Below are positions 1 through 6,824 of a stretch of 11,863 nucleotides of DNA, piece after piece (position 1 is the stretch's first letter; every line of letters begins with the position of its first letter). The notes below the pieces were generated by a model that did no database searches, was not told the DNA's origin, and was given only the letters and a program-made list of their open reading frames with translations. A program made the translations under genes and the position numbers. Source of the DNA: Chitinilyticum litopenaei DSM 21440 (GTDB taxonomy: Bacteria > Pseudomonadota > Gammaproteobacteria > Burkholderiales > Chitinibacteraceae); the NCBI RefSeq assembly GCF_000428145.1, contig NZ_KE386631.1, positions 1 to 11,863 on the forward strand. The letters are read 5' to 3'.

Positions 1-120
1 CCGAGCCAAAGTCACCTGCCACTGAAACATGACTAACTTCTTCTATCGAATTTGGAGTGCTGTGCTGAGAATGAGCGTGTTGTACACCTCACCCCTCACA
101 CCTCACTCCTGACAAGTTAA
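1..120 (+). other. Presumed 23S-5S rRNA spacer
   Basis: This stretch lies immediately before the 5S rRNA gene and holds no ORF. I do not recognise the 3' end of 23S rRNA in it, so the 23S gene is presumed to end left of the window. It contains a pyrimidine-rich run in which CCTCAC recurs three times with a 7-bp period (87-92, 94-99, 101-106). The spacer assignment comes from position only. Confidence 0.6.
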
Positions 121-238
121 TGTCTGGTGACCTTAGCGAGGTGGTCCCACCCCTTCCCATCCCGAACAGGACGGTGAAACGCCTCAGCGCCGATGATAGT
201 GCAGATTGCCTGTGTGAAAGTAGGACATCGCCAGACTC
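121..238 (+). rRNA. rrf: 5S ribosomal RNA
   Basis: This is the 5S rRNA of the large ribosomal subunit. The conserved core GGTCCCACCCCTTCCCAT followed by CCGAAC is present, as are the GTGAAACGC and GCGCCGATGATAGTG segments and the late GTGAAAGTAGG motif. The two ends pair: 122-129 (GTCTGGTG) is complementary to 229-236 (CGCCAGAC in the reading direction) with one G-U pair, forming helix I. The length of about 117 nt fits bacterial 5S. The exact termini are estimated from the helix and could be off by one or two bases. It is followed within 10 bp by a strong terminator, so it is the last gene of an rRNA operon. Confidence 0.95.
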
Positions 239-244
239 CCCATG

Positions 245-281
245 AAAAGCCCCGGTTTCGAAAGAGACCGGGGCTTTTGCT
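245..281 (+). terminator. Intrinsic terminator of the rRNA operon
   Basis: A perfect 12-bp stem is formed by AAAAGCCCCGGT (245-256) and ACCGGGGCTTTT (267-278) around a 10-nt loop. Its GC-rich centre and terminal T run are typical of a rho-independent terminator. It lies just after the 5S gene and should end the rRNA transcript. Confidence 0.93.
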
Positions 282-515
282 TTATGCGCGCGGGATGCGC
301 GGGGTAGGCTCAGCGAGGGTTTGATTGCATACCTGATAGGGTAATGTTGCTAGGCCTATGCTTGGCATTTGCTATGGATGGATACCCTGAATGATGTTGC
401 TGGCGGTATTTCGCCATGGCCTTCCAGTCAGGCTCTGGAGTGCCCCAAGCTTGCGGCCAACCCTGGAACCTGCTTCCATGGGAAACTGGCTTGATCTCAT
501 GTATGGAGTTCGCGC

Positions 516-1475
516 ATGCTGGCGCTTGATCCTAGGCTTTATCCGCAATTGCAACTGACCGAATTGCCTTGCCCGAACCCCGGGCCTGCTCAGCTGCTGG
601 TGCGCGTACGCGCAGCCGGAGTGAACCGGGCCGATCTGGCACAGGCTGCGGGAAGCTATCCTCCGCCCGCAGGGGAGTCGCCGGTGCTGGGGCTGGAAGT
701 GGCGGGGGAGGTGGCTGCTTGCGGTGCCCAAGTCGAAGAGTTTTTCCCGGGTCAACGGGTATTCGGGCTGGTACCTGGCGGAGCTTGTGCCGAATACTGT
801 CTGCTGGATGCCGCCCTCGCCGTGCCTACCCCCGATTGGCTCGATGATGTAGGAGCAGCCAGTTTGCCGGAGACCTGGCTGACAGCCTGGCTGAACCTGA
901 TCGAAATCGGCCGCCTGGCTGCCGGCCAGCGCGTCTTGATCCACGCTGGTGCCAGCGGCGTTGGCAGCGCCGCCATCCAGCTGGCCAAGGCGCACGGTGC
1001 CTGGGTGGCAAGCACGGCCAGTGCTGGCAAGCTGGAATACTGCCGCGCTCTGGGGGCCGATCTGGCCCTGGATTATCGTCAGGATGACTGGGTCGCCGAG
1101 GTTCGGGCTGCCGGTGGGGCTGATCTGATTCTGGATGGTGTCGGTGGCGATTATCTGCCCGCCAACCAGCGCTGCCTGAATGCCGATGGCTGTCTGATCC
1201 TGATTGGCCTGCTGCGCGGCAAGGACGCCGTGCTGAATCTGGGCCAGTTGCTGGTCAAGCGCCAGCGCGTACAGGGCTCAACGCTGCGCAGCCAGCCACT
1301 GGCCATGAAAGCCCAGCTTGCCACAGCCTTGCTGCATGATGTGCTGCCGGGCCTTGATGCTGGCCGCTATCGTCTCACCCTCGATCGCTGCTTTGCGCTT
1401 GGCGAGGCTGCCGCCGCCCATGCCTGGCTGGCTGGCAATCACAATCTTGGCAAGGTCGTACTGACTGTGCCCTGA
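516..1475 (+). CDS. NAD(P)H:quinone oxidoreductase, PIG3-like MDR family
   Basis: This predicted cytosolic enzyme reduces quinones or related enones with NADPH. It belongs to the medium-chain dehydrogenase/reductase superfamily, in the branch lacking catalytic zinc. The 319 residues show the GroES-like N-terminal domain with VNRADLAQAAGSYPPPAG (36-53) and GLEVAGEV (59-66). The nucleotide-binding motif AGASGVG (144-150) lies in a Rossmann domain. VQGSTLRS (252-259) is a late motif typical of PIG3/TP53I3-type bacterial oxidoreductases. Length is close to the usual 325. The ATG start is supported by GGAG at 505-508, seven bases upstream. It stands alone between the rRNA terminator and a 217-bp gap, so it is probably monocistronic. 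The exact substrate cannot be read from sequence. Confidence 0.87.
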   Translation: MLALDPRLYPQLQLTELPCPNPGPAQLLVRVRAAGVNRADLAQAAGSYPPPAGESPVLGLEVAGEVAACGAQVEEFFPGQRVFGLVPGGACAEYCLLDAALAVPTPDWLDDVGAASLPETWLTAWLNLIEIGRLAAGQRVLIHAGASGVGSAAIQLAKAHGAWVASTASAGKLEYCRALGADLALDYRQDDWVAEVRAAGGADLILDGVGGDYLPANQRCLNADGCLILIGLLRGKDAVLNLGQLLVKRQRVQGSTLRSQPLAMKAQLATALLHDVLPGLDAGRYRLTLDRCFALGEAAAAHAWLAGNHNLGKVVLTVP

Positions 1476-1490
1476 CTGCCACGCAACGTT

Positions 1491-1580
1491 TCAGCTGTAG
1501 CGGACGATGCCGCAGCACACGAAAAAGAGCAGCCAGCAGAGGATGGTGAGGATTTGCAGGGTCAGCAGCGTGTAGTCCAT
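1491..1580 (-). CDS. Possible 29-residue single-pass membrane peptide
   Basis: A short ORF with an ATG at 1580 and a TGA at 1491 encodes 29 residues. It starts MDYTLLTLQ, continues as an almost unbroken hydrophobic stretch from about residue 5 to 26 with three cysteines and a tryptophan, and ends with RYS. This reads as one transmembrane helix with a short basic tail. It sits in the gap between the quinone oxidoreductase and the cupin gene, on the opposite strand. No convincing Shine-Dalgarno precedes the ATG and no clear promoter was found, so it may be chance. The amphipathy-free, helix-length hydrophobic run is the only evidence. I recognise no family. Confidence 0.35.
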   Translation of the reverse strand: MDYTLLTLQILTILCWLLFFVCCGIVRYS

Positions 1581-1692
1581 GACGGGTCCGGTGGTATGGC
1601 AACCATTCAGAGCTTACGGTTTGTCAGTGACGAGGCCGGGTCAGCGGTGTGACAATTTCATGATGGCTGAACAACATTCAGGAGTCATAGCA

Positions 1693-1968
1693 ATGAGCAA
1701 AATCCATGTCGAGCGCCAAGCCGCCGCCGAGCGTCTCAGTGAACTGGGCGTGGCCGGCTGGCCGGTCTGGGAGAAGGAAGTCAGCTGCTTCCCCTGGCAC
1801 TATGGCGCGAGCGAAACCTGCTACCTGCTGGCCGGCCGCGTGACCGTGACGCCCGACGGCGGTGAGTCGATCACGCTCGCCGCCGGTGATCTGGCGACGT
1901 TTCCTGCCGGCATGAGCTGCGTCTGGGACATTCACGAAGCCTTGCGCAAGCACTACCGCTTCGGCTGA
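1693..1968 (+). CDS. Small cupin protein (DUF861/Cupin_3 type)
   Basis: A 91-residue protein consisting of one small beta-barrel cupin domain. Recognisable parts are the WEKEVSCFPWHYGASETCYL region (26-45), the turn LAGRVTVTPDGG (46-57), and the second cupin motif AGDLATFPAGMSCVWDI (64-80), ending in KHYRF. This matches the short DUF861 cupins related to the C-terminal half of ureidoglycine aminohydrolase and to EutQ. Such stand-alone versions have no settled function, and a metal or small-ligand binding role is only inferred. The ATG at 1693 is chosen because GGAG at 1681-1684 lies eight bases upstream. The reading frame is open further upstream, but the extra residues do not look like cupin. 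It is followed after 55 bp by the DUF1622 gene on the same strand. Confidence 0.78.
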   Translation: MSKIHVERQAAAERLSELGVAGWPVWEKEVSCFPWHYGASETCYLLAGRVTVTPDGGESITLAAGDLATFPAGMSCVWDIHEALRKHYRFG

Positions 1969-1987
1969 CAGCCTGTCTTTACTGGGC

Positions 1988-2004
1988 CATGATGAAGCAT
2001 CATG
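1988..2004. promoter_or_regulatory. Inverted repeat upstream of the DUF1622 gene
   Basis: A perfect 7-bp inverted repeat, CATGATG-AAG-CATCATG, lies 19 bp before the ATG of the DUF1622 gene and 19 bp after the cupin stop. GGG at 1984-1986 and CCC at 2007-2009 could extend pairing. No T run follows, so it is a poor intrinsic terminator. It could be an operator or an mRNA hairpin between the two genes. Function is unknown. Confidence 0.35.
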
Positions 2005-2023
2005 TTCCCCTGTGGAGACGGCA

Positions 2024-2395
2024 ATGAATGAAGCAGGCCTGGTGGCGGGCGCCGCCCATCTTGTTGAAGTGGCCGGTGTGGCCGTCTTGTTGCTTGGCGC
2101 CATGCTGGCGGCAGCCGTGTTTGTCCGGCGTTTGTACAGCGAGGATTTTCACCGCGCCTATCATGGCCTGCGCGCCGATCTGGGTCGCGCGATCCTGCTG
2201 GGGCTGGAGCTGCTGGTGATTGCCGACATCATCGGCACCGTCGCCATCGAACCCAATCTGCACAATCTCGCCGTACTGGCCGTGATTGTCATCATCCGTA
2301 CCTTTCTCAGCTTCACGCTGGAGCTTGAGGTCAGCGGTCGCTGGCCCTGGCAGCAGGCTGGCAAGTCTGAAAATCGCCACGCTGCCGGTATCTGA
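2024..2395 (+). CDS. DUF1622 family inner-membrane protein
   Basis: A 123-residue integral membrane protein of the uncharacterised DUF1622 family. Three hydrophobic segments are visible: about 11-33 (rich in Val, Leu and Ala), about 52-70 (AILLGLELLVIADIIGTVAI) and about 78-97 (the LAVLAVIVIIRTFLSF region). Family hallmarks are the LGRAILLGLELLV segment, the ADIIGTVAIEPNL loop and the closing IRTFLSFTLELEVSGRWPW. The start is the ATG at 2024, six bases after GGAG (2014-2017). A GTG four codons earlier overlaps that Shine-Dalgarno and is rejected. No function is established for the family. The neighbouring cupin and the regulator downstream give no clear clue, although all three lie on the same strand. 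Confidence 0.85.
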   Translation: MNEAGLVAGAAHLVEVAGVAVLLLGAMLAAAVFVRRLYSEDFHRAYHGLRADLGRAILLGLELLVIADIIGTVAIEPNLHNLAVLAVIVIIRTFLSFTLELEVSGRWPWQQAGKSENRHAAGI

Positions 2396-2408
2396 CGCAA
2401 GCATGTTA

Positions 2409-2440
2409 TGCCGGTGCAATCTGCCGGTCATATAATCCGG
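2409..2440 (+). promoter_or_regulatory. Candidate phnF promoter and repeat-containing operator
   Basis: A consensus -10 element TATAAT lies at 2431-2436, 27 bp before the phnF start. No good -35 is seen at the expected distance. The sequence TGCCGGT occurs twice, at 2409-2415 and 2422-2428. CCGG also flanks the -10 box at 2424-2427 and 2437-2440, giving a small inverted repeat centred on it. GntR regulators often repress their own gene, so these repeats are candidate binding sites. That role is inferred. Confidence 0.45.
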
Positions 2441-2463
2441 CTTTTCGGTGAACGGATGACAGT

Positions 2464-3183
2464 ATGGCGGTGCAACGGGGTGGACAACAGGCCGTCTGGC
2501 GCGGCATAGCCAACACGCTGGCCGCGGAAATCGCCAGCAAGACCCTGCAGGGGCAGCTACCGGTGGAGGCCAGCCTTGCCGAGCGTTTCGCCGTCAACCG
2601 CCACACCGTGCGCCGCGCGCTGCAGGAACTGGAGAACCAGGGGCTTGTACGCATCGAGCAGGGGCGAGGCACCTTCGTGCAGGAAGACCTCATTGACTAC
2701 CGCATGGGTCGTCGCGAGCGTTTTTCGCACAGCCTCGCCGCACAGCGCCTCTCCGGCGAGAGCGAGCTGCTCCAGGCCGGCGAAATTCCCGCCAGTGACG
2801 ACGTCGCCGCGCTCTTGCGCATCGCGCCCGGCGCGCCGGTCTTGCGCATCGACCTGCTCGACAAGGTGGAAGGGCAGGTGATCGGCGTGTGTACCGAATA
2901 CCTGATCCTGCCGCGCTGCGCCGGTGCGGCAGATGCCCTGCGGCAGACCGGCTCGATGGTCGCCGCCCTGCAGGCCATGGGCATCACCGGCATCAGTCGC
3001 CAGTCGTCGCGCGTGACGGCCCGCCTGCCGCGCCCCGAAGTGGCCGCACGACTGGGCCAGCCCAAAAGCCAGCCCGTGCTGTATGTCGAAAGCGTCTACC
3101 AGGACGCAGCAGGGCGGGTCTTCGAGTACGGCATCACCCGCTTTGCCGGCAACGCCATTCAGCTTACCGTCGAGCCGGATTGA
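2464..3183 (+). CDS. phnF: PhnF-like GntR-family transcriptional regulator
   Basis: A 239-residue DNA-binding regulator of the GntR/HutC subfamily. The N-terminal winged helix-turn-helix spans about residues 10-75, with the recognition region SLAERFAVNRHTVRRALQEL (37-56) and the wing RIEQGRGTFV (63-72). A UTRA effector-binding domain fills about 95-235. The linker DYRMGRRERFSHSL (78-91) closely resembles PhnF, the regulator of phosphonate uptake and degradation genes, and is the main reason for that name. In known cases PhnF represses phosphonate or phosphate-scavenging genes. No C-P lyase genes are in the window, but a phosphonatase operon lies 6.3 kb away on the other strand. The start ATG has only a weak GGA-type Shine-Dalgarno. 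The gene ends 5 bp from the convergent M16 peptidase gene. Confidence 0.8.
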   Translation: MAVQRGGQQAVWRGIANTLAAEIASKTLQGQLPVEASLAERFAVNRHTVRRALQELENQGLVRIEQGRGTFVQEDLIDYRMGRRERFSHSLAAQRLSGESELLQAGEIPASDDVAALLRIAPGAPVLRIDLLDKVEGQVIGVCTEYLILPRCAGAADALRQTGSMVAALQAMGITGISRQSSRVTARLPRPEVAARLGQPKSQPVLYVESVYQDAAGRVFEYGITRFAGNAIQLTVEPD

Positions 3184-3188
3184 CCCCT

Positions 3189-5993
3189 TCAGCTCGCGTC
3201 GCCGACCCACAGACCGGCAAACTCGATCGGTACATCGGTATTGCAGCCAAAAAGAGCGATGAAGGCTGACTCGGGCTGCAGCCAGCGTGCTGCCGCCTGA
3301 TCCAGCGCTGCTTTGCTCAGAGTCTGCTCTGGATTGGGTGCAAGGCTGCTATCGTCTTTGCCATGTTGCCAGTGAAATGACAGCGCTCGGGCGTACTCCA
3401 GTGGCTTATTGCCGCGCTCGGCCACCATTTTCTGGCTGAGCTGCAGGCTGGCCTCCACTTCAGCCGCGGTGACCCCTTCGGTGCGCAGCAGGGTCAATGT
3501 CTGGGCGGTCTTGCGTGTCATCATCGGGCACTGGTCAGGTGGGCCGTTGTAGGAAAACATCAGCGCCGCACCCTGACCATTGCCCAGGTCGTAGCCGCTA
3601 TCCACGTAGTAGCTCTGGCCGTTGTCGAAGCGCAGTACTTTCAGCAGGCGCTCGCGCACGATCCCAGCCAGTGCTTCCAGTAGATAGGCATCGCTGGAAT
3701 CGATGGACTGCGGTGTCACGATGCGCCAGTTCACATTGGCTTCTGCACCGCGAGAGAACAGCAGCCTCTCCGTGGCGTCGGTGTTCAGCGGTATCGGCTT
3801 GACGGCCTGCAGTTCCGGACGTTGTGCCTGCAGCTTGAGACTGCCCAGATAGCGCTCGACCAGCGGCCGGATGGCTTGCGGATCAGCCACGCCGGTCAGC
3901 ACCAGCCGCAGCCGCGACGGATCGCCGAACAGCGCCAGCTGGGCCTGCTGTACCTCCCCCATCCACAGGGTGTTTTCTTCGCCACGCAGACAACGCCATG
4001 GCCAGCTTGGCTGAGCCAGTGACGCCAGCCTTGCGCCTAGTCCGGCACTGCCGCAATCGTATGGCCCCAGTGCCGCGATCGGCTTGGCAAACGGAGTCCA
4101 GTCCTGAGCCAGGGGTTGCAGATACAGATGGAGTGCCTGCAGCGCGATTTCCAGATCGACCGGGTTGCTGCGGCCGAAAAAGCCCGAACTGTCCACCCAG
4201 ACGTTGAACTGCAGTTGCACGTCGTGCCCCGTGAGCGCTTCACGGTACTGATTCGCCGGCATGGCGCCGGGCGCGTTCTGCCAGTGGTACTGTGCCAGCG
4301 CCATTCCAGGAACACGCAGGCGCTCCGGCAATGCCAGCAGGCTGCCCGGTTCCCGCAGCGCAATGCCGATGTCTTCATTCGTTTTGACCGGTTTTTGCCA
4401 CAGCACCTGCAGACCATTCTCCAGCGTCCAGATGCCGCCATTGGGAGCGTCGCGGCTGGCCACGATGCGGCCGGGCTCGGGCAGGGCTGCCAGCAGGGAA
4501 CTTGATTTAGCTTCAAACTGCTGCTGGTCTAGCTTGGCCTCCTTGACCGTTTTGCTGATGCGCCGGACATCGTTGTCGTTGATGTAGCCGAAGCTGGCTG
4601 TGCCTTTGCTGTCCACTTCAACCAGCTGCCCGGGCGTCGCCATCAGCTCATCCAGCGTCTGCTGCAGGCTGGCGGGGGTCAGCTTGGGTTTGTTTTCTTC
4701 CCAGGATGCCAGCCATTGCTGCGGAGTCCATCGCATCCCGCCCAGCATGGCCTCGTTGATCAGGATGTTGGCCCATTCTTCCCGGCCTTGCGGTTTGCGG
4801 GTGGCGGCCTGCAGATCGGCCGTCGTGATGCGCAGCTGTTCGTCGACTTCGGACTGGGTAAAGCCGAAACGGCGCGCGCGCTCTGCCTCGGTCAGGATGG
4901 CCTGCAGGGCATTCTCGGCCTGCCGGGGTTTGGGGATGGCCAGCAGGGTCCAGCGCCGCACGGGGCGTGCATCGTTATCCTGCCCATTGAATATCTGCTC
5001 ATAGCTGCGCTGTTCGGGATTGGCCGCTTCCAGCCGCCGCTGCACCATGGCAAGTGCCACAGTGCGTTGCATCTCACGCAGCCGTCCCTGTTCGGTGCCG
5101 ACGCCATCCCAGCGCTCCAGCCAGCTCCAGCTGACCACAGGGTTATTCATGCGGCTGATCTCGCGGTAGTTGGCAAACAGCCCCAGTTCCTGCAGCTCGC
5201 GCAAGGGGGCGGGGCGGGTCGGCGCGGCGGGGCTGGCGGGAACTGCCGCAAACAGCGCACCGATCTGCTGGCTGAGCTGCTCGGGGTCTACGTCGCCGAC
5301 AACGATCACCGTCATGCGCGGGGCGATGTAGTTGCGCCGGTAGAAGGCTTCGATATCTTCGGCCTTCACCGTTTCGAGAATGCCGATCTGGCCAAGCGGA
5401 TTGTGTTCGCTCATCACCCGGTCGGCAAACAGGGTATCGAGATAAGTGTCCCGGTATTGCATGTACTGCTGACCGATGCGCCATTCATCGATCACGATTT
5501 TACGCTCGGCATCGACACCAGCCTTGGTAATGCCGATGCCAGCAGCCCAGTCGGCCAGCAGCTGCAGCGAGCGATCCAGATCAGCCGTTCTGGCGCGGAA
5601 GTGATACAGGGTTTCGAACTGCGAGGTGAAGGCATTGCTGTCCTGACCCCAGCGCATGCCCTGATTGTTCAGGTAGTCGATGACCTGACCATCCGGAAAG
5701 TGCCGGGTATTGCGAAACGCCATGTGTTCGAGAAAATGCGCCAGCCCGCGCTCGTGCGGCAATTCGTCGAGCGAGCCGACTTTGACGAGCAGGCGGAATT
5801 CGGTAATGCCGGGGTCGGCGTCAACGCGTTTGATGACGTAATGCAGGCCATTGGCGAGTGTACCTTCGCGGATGCTCTGATCGGTGGCCGCCGCATTTGT
5901 CATGCCGGTGGCCAGCAGCAGGCCGAGCGCCAGCAGCGCACAGTGAAATGCGTTCCCAAGCCGCCATGCGGCAGTGTGTTTGTGCAAGTTCAT
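3189..5993 (-). CDS. Exported M16 family zinc metallopeptidase (PqqL-like)
   Basis: A 934-residue inverzincin peptidase, related to pitrilysin, insulinase and PqqL, that probably degrades peptides in the periplasm. A signal peptide is visible: basic N-terminus, hydrophobic core at about 18-30 and a likely Ala-rich cleavage site around 34-36. The inverted zinc motif HFLEH is at 86-90, with Glu163 and Glu170 in the DAERKIVIDEWR segment supplying the distal ligand. A second M16 half follows, with the substrate-contact segment around Arg788 to Tyr795 (LRFDNGQSYYV). Having both halves in one chain fits PqqL-type enzymes rather than the two-subunit M16B type. Several cysteines lie in the C-terminal half and could form disulfides. 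Despite the PqqL likeness, no pqq genes are nearby. The ATG follows AGGA by seven bases. Confidence 0.9.
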   Translation of the reverse strand: MNLHKHTAAWRLGNAFHCALLALGLLLATGMTNAAATDQSIREGTLANGLHYVIKRVDADPGITEFRLLVKVGSLDELPHERGLAHFLEHMAFRNTRHFPDGQVIDYLNNQGMRWGQDSNAFTSQFETLYHFRARTADLDRSLQLLADWAAGIGITKAGVDAERKIVIDEWRIGQQYMQYRDTYLDTLFADRVMSEHNPLGQIGILETVKAEDIEAFYRRNYIAPRMTVIVVGDVDPEQLSQQIGALFAAVPASPAAPTRPAPLRELQELGLFANYREISRMNNPVVSWSWLERWDGVGTEQGRLREMQRTVALAMVQRRLEAANPEQRSYEQIFNGQDNDARPVRRWTLLAIPKPRQAENALQAILTEAERARRFGFTQSEVDEQLRITTADLQAATRKPQGREEWANILINEAMLGGMRWTPQQWLASWEENKPKLTPASLQQTLDELMATPGQLVEVDSKGTASFGYINDNDVRRISKTVKEAKLDQQQFEAKSSSLLAALPEPGRIVASRDAPNGGIWTLENGLQVLWQKPVKTNEDIGIALREPGSLLALPERLRVPGMALAQYHWQNAPGAMPANQYREALTGHDVQLQFNVWVDSSGFFGRSNPVDLEIALQALHLYLQPLAQDWTPFAKPIAALGPYDCGSAGLGARLASLAQPSWPWRCLRGEENTLWMGEVQQAQLALFGDPSRLRLVLTGVADPQAIRPLVERYLGSLKLQAQRPELQAVKPIPLNTDATERLLFSRGAEANVNWRIVTPQSIDSSDAYLLEALAGIVRERLLKVLRFDNGQSYYVDSGYDLGNGQGAALMFSYNGPPDQCPMMTRKTAQTLTLLRTEGVTAAEVEASLQLSQKMVAERGNKPLEYARALSFHWQHGKDDSSLAPNPEQTLSKAALDQAAARWLQPESAFIALFGCNTDVPIEFAGLWVGDAS

Positions 5994-6048
5994 GCTGAAT
6001 CCTGGTGTGCGGTGTGTCGCTCTGATGAATTACTCTGCCTCACTCTTG

Positions 6049-6078
6049 AGCTTACGTTTTTTGTTTTGTTTTCGTCAA
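6049..6078 (-). promoter_or_regulatory. Candidate promoter of the M16 peptidase gene
   Basis: Read on the minus strand, TTGACG (6078-6073) matches five of six -35 consensus bases. It is followed by an 18-bp A-rich spacer and TAAGCT (6054-6049) as a weak -10. The -10 lies about 55 bp before the ATG at 5993. The -35 is good and the -10 poor, so this is a moderate call. Confidence 0.4.
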
Positions 6079-6179
6079 ATTTGGCTGGCTCTCTTTGAGG
6101 GCCATGCTGCGGGTCATGAGTGGCTGGCGGTTTTACTGGACGCAGGAATGAGGCGCCGAGCTTTGCCGTAGTAGCTGGA

Positions 6180-6242
6180 AAATCCGGATTTGCTTTGGGT
6201 ATAAACATGCAGCCTTTTTATATCAATGGCTATGGCGATATA
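6180..6242. promoter_or_regulatory. Palindrome and inverted repeat upstream of usp pair
   Basis: AAATCCGGATTT (6180-6191) is a perfect 12-bp palindrome. TATATC (6219-6224) and GATATA (6237-6242) form an inverted repeat with a 12-bp gap. TATAAA at 6200-6205 and TTTATA at 6216-6221 are possible -10 elements. The cluster is about 135-200 bp upstream of the first usp gene and suits an operator region, but I cannot match it to a known regulator such as FNR. Confidence 0.35.
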
Positions 6243-6366
6243 CCCTAGACTTTGTCTTGCTTTTCCGGCGAGCAAGCCATGAGGGCTGCGGATTGTGGCT
6301 ACCCTGGCACGGTGGCCGGGAACATAATGGAAGCAAGGGGCTCTGGTCTGCAGCCCCGTCGGATGT

Positions 6367-6373
6367 GGAGGTG
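6367..6373 (+). promoter_or_regulatory. Strong Shine-Dalgarno fixing a GTG start
   Basis: GGAGGTG lies four bases before GTG at 6378. This is the best ribosome-binding site in the area and selects the GTG over in-frame ATGs at 6252 and 6363, which would add residues absent from Usp proteins. Confidence 0.75.
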
Positions 6374-6377
6374 CCCC

Positions 6378-6824
6378 GTGCCCATCTTGCTGATACCTGT
6401 TGATGGTTCTGCCCAGTCCTTGCGTGCCGTGCAGGCCGCGCTGCTGCTGCGTGAACAGGAAGGCTGCGATGAGCTCCTGCTGCTCCACGTCCAGCTGCCG
6501 CTGATTGGCCGCACGCGCGGCTTTTTCACTGATGCCGATCTGGACGCGCTCTATCGCGAAGATGCCGAGCGCGTGTTTGCTCCGGCGCGCGCCTTGCTGC
6601 AGGCCGCCGATTTGCCCTTTCGCGAATTGCGCGCCATTGGCCAGCCCGCCGAAATGATCGTGCGCGTGGCCCGCCAGGAAAAGGTGGCGCACATCGTCAT
6701 GGGCACGCGCGGGCGTGGCGCCGCTACCGCCTTGCTGCTGGGCTCGGTCGCCAGCAAGGTGCTCAGTGCGGCCGACGTTCCGGTGACGCTCGTCAATCAG
6801 GAGGCGCCATGCACAGCTTGCTGA
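6378..6824 (+). CDS. Universal stress protein (UspA family), first of a pair
   Basis: A 148-residue cytosolic single-domain Usp protein, likely ATP-binding and stress-linked. The first strand reads PILLIPVDGS (2-11). The ATP-binding signature G-x2-G-x9-G-S is intact: Gly109 and Gly112 in MGTRGRG, then Gly122-Ser123 in LGSVASKVL. The last strand VPVTLVN (134-140) is typical. The start is GTG, chosen for the GGAGGTG just upstream and because the protein then begins like its neighbour (MHSLLIPLDD). The end overlaps the next usp gene by 16 nt, so the two are co-transcribed and probably translationally coupled. The specific stress signal is unknown. It is a diverged paralogue of the following gene. 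Confidence 0.88.
   Translation: MPILLIPVDGSAQSLRAVQAALLLREQEGCDELLLLHVQLPLIGRTRGFFTDADLDALYREDAERVFAPARALLQAADLPFRELRAIGQPAEMIVRVARQEKVAHIVMGTRGRGAATALLLGSVASKVLSAADVPVTLVNQEAPCTAC

Larger units (their letters stand above)
5994..6377. other. Divergent intergenic region, M16 peptidase and usp genes
   Basis: This 384-bp gene-free stretch separates the divergent M16 and usp genes and is clearly more AT-rich than its surroundings, especially at 6040-6080 and 6175-6260. It should hold both promoters. It contains a likely M16 promoter (6049-6078), a 12-bp palindrome (6180-6191) and an inverted repeat (6219-6242). In the last 130 bp the usp reading frame is open upstream of the chosen start, but that part does not look like Usp protein. 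Confidence 0.6.

Noticed and set aside
1..120. 3' end of 23S rRNA
   Set aside because: None of the conserved 23S 3' sequences was recognised, so only a spacer is called.
1579..1692. Upstream start for the cupin gene
   Set aside because: The extra 38 codons do not resemble cupin sequence, and GGAG is correctly placed for the ATG at 1693.
4716..6098. Long plus-strand open frame of 460 codons
   Set aside because: It lies wholly antisense to the M16 peptidase gene, which has clear catalytic motifs and a signal peptide. The antisense protein resembles nothing and arises from the high-GC codon pattern.
6252..6377. Extended N-terminus of the first usp gene
   Set aside because: Residues before the GTG at 6378 do not match Usp proteins, and the strong GGAGGTG sits inside that stretch.
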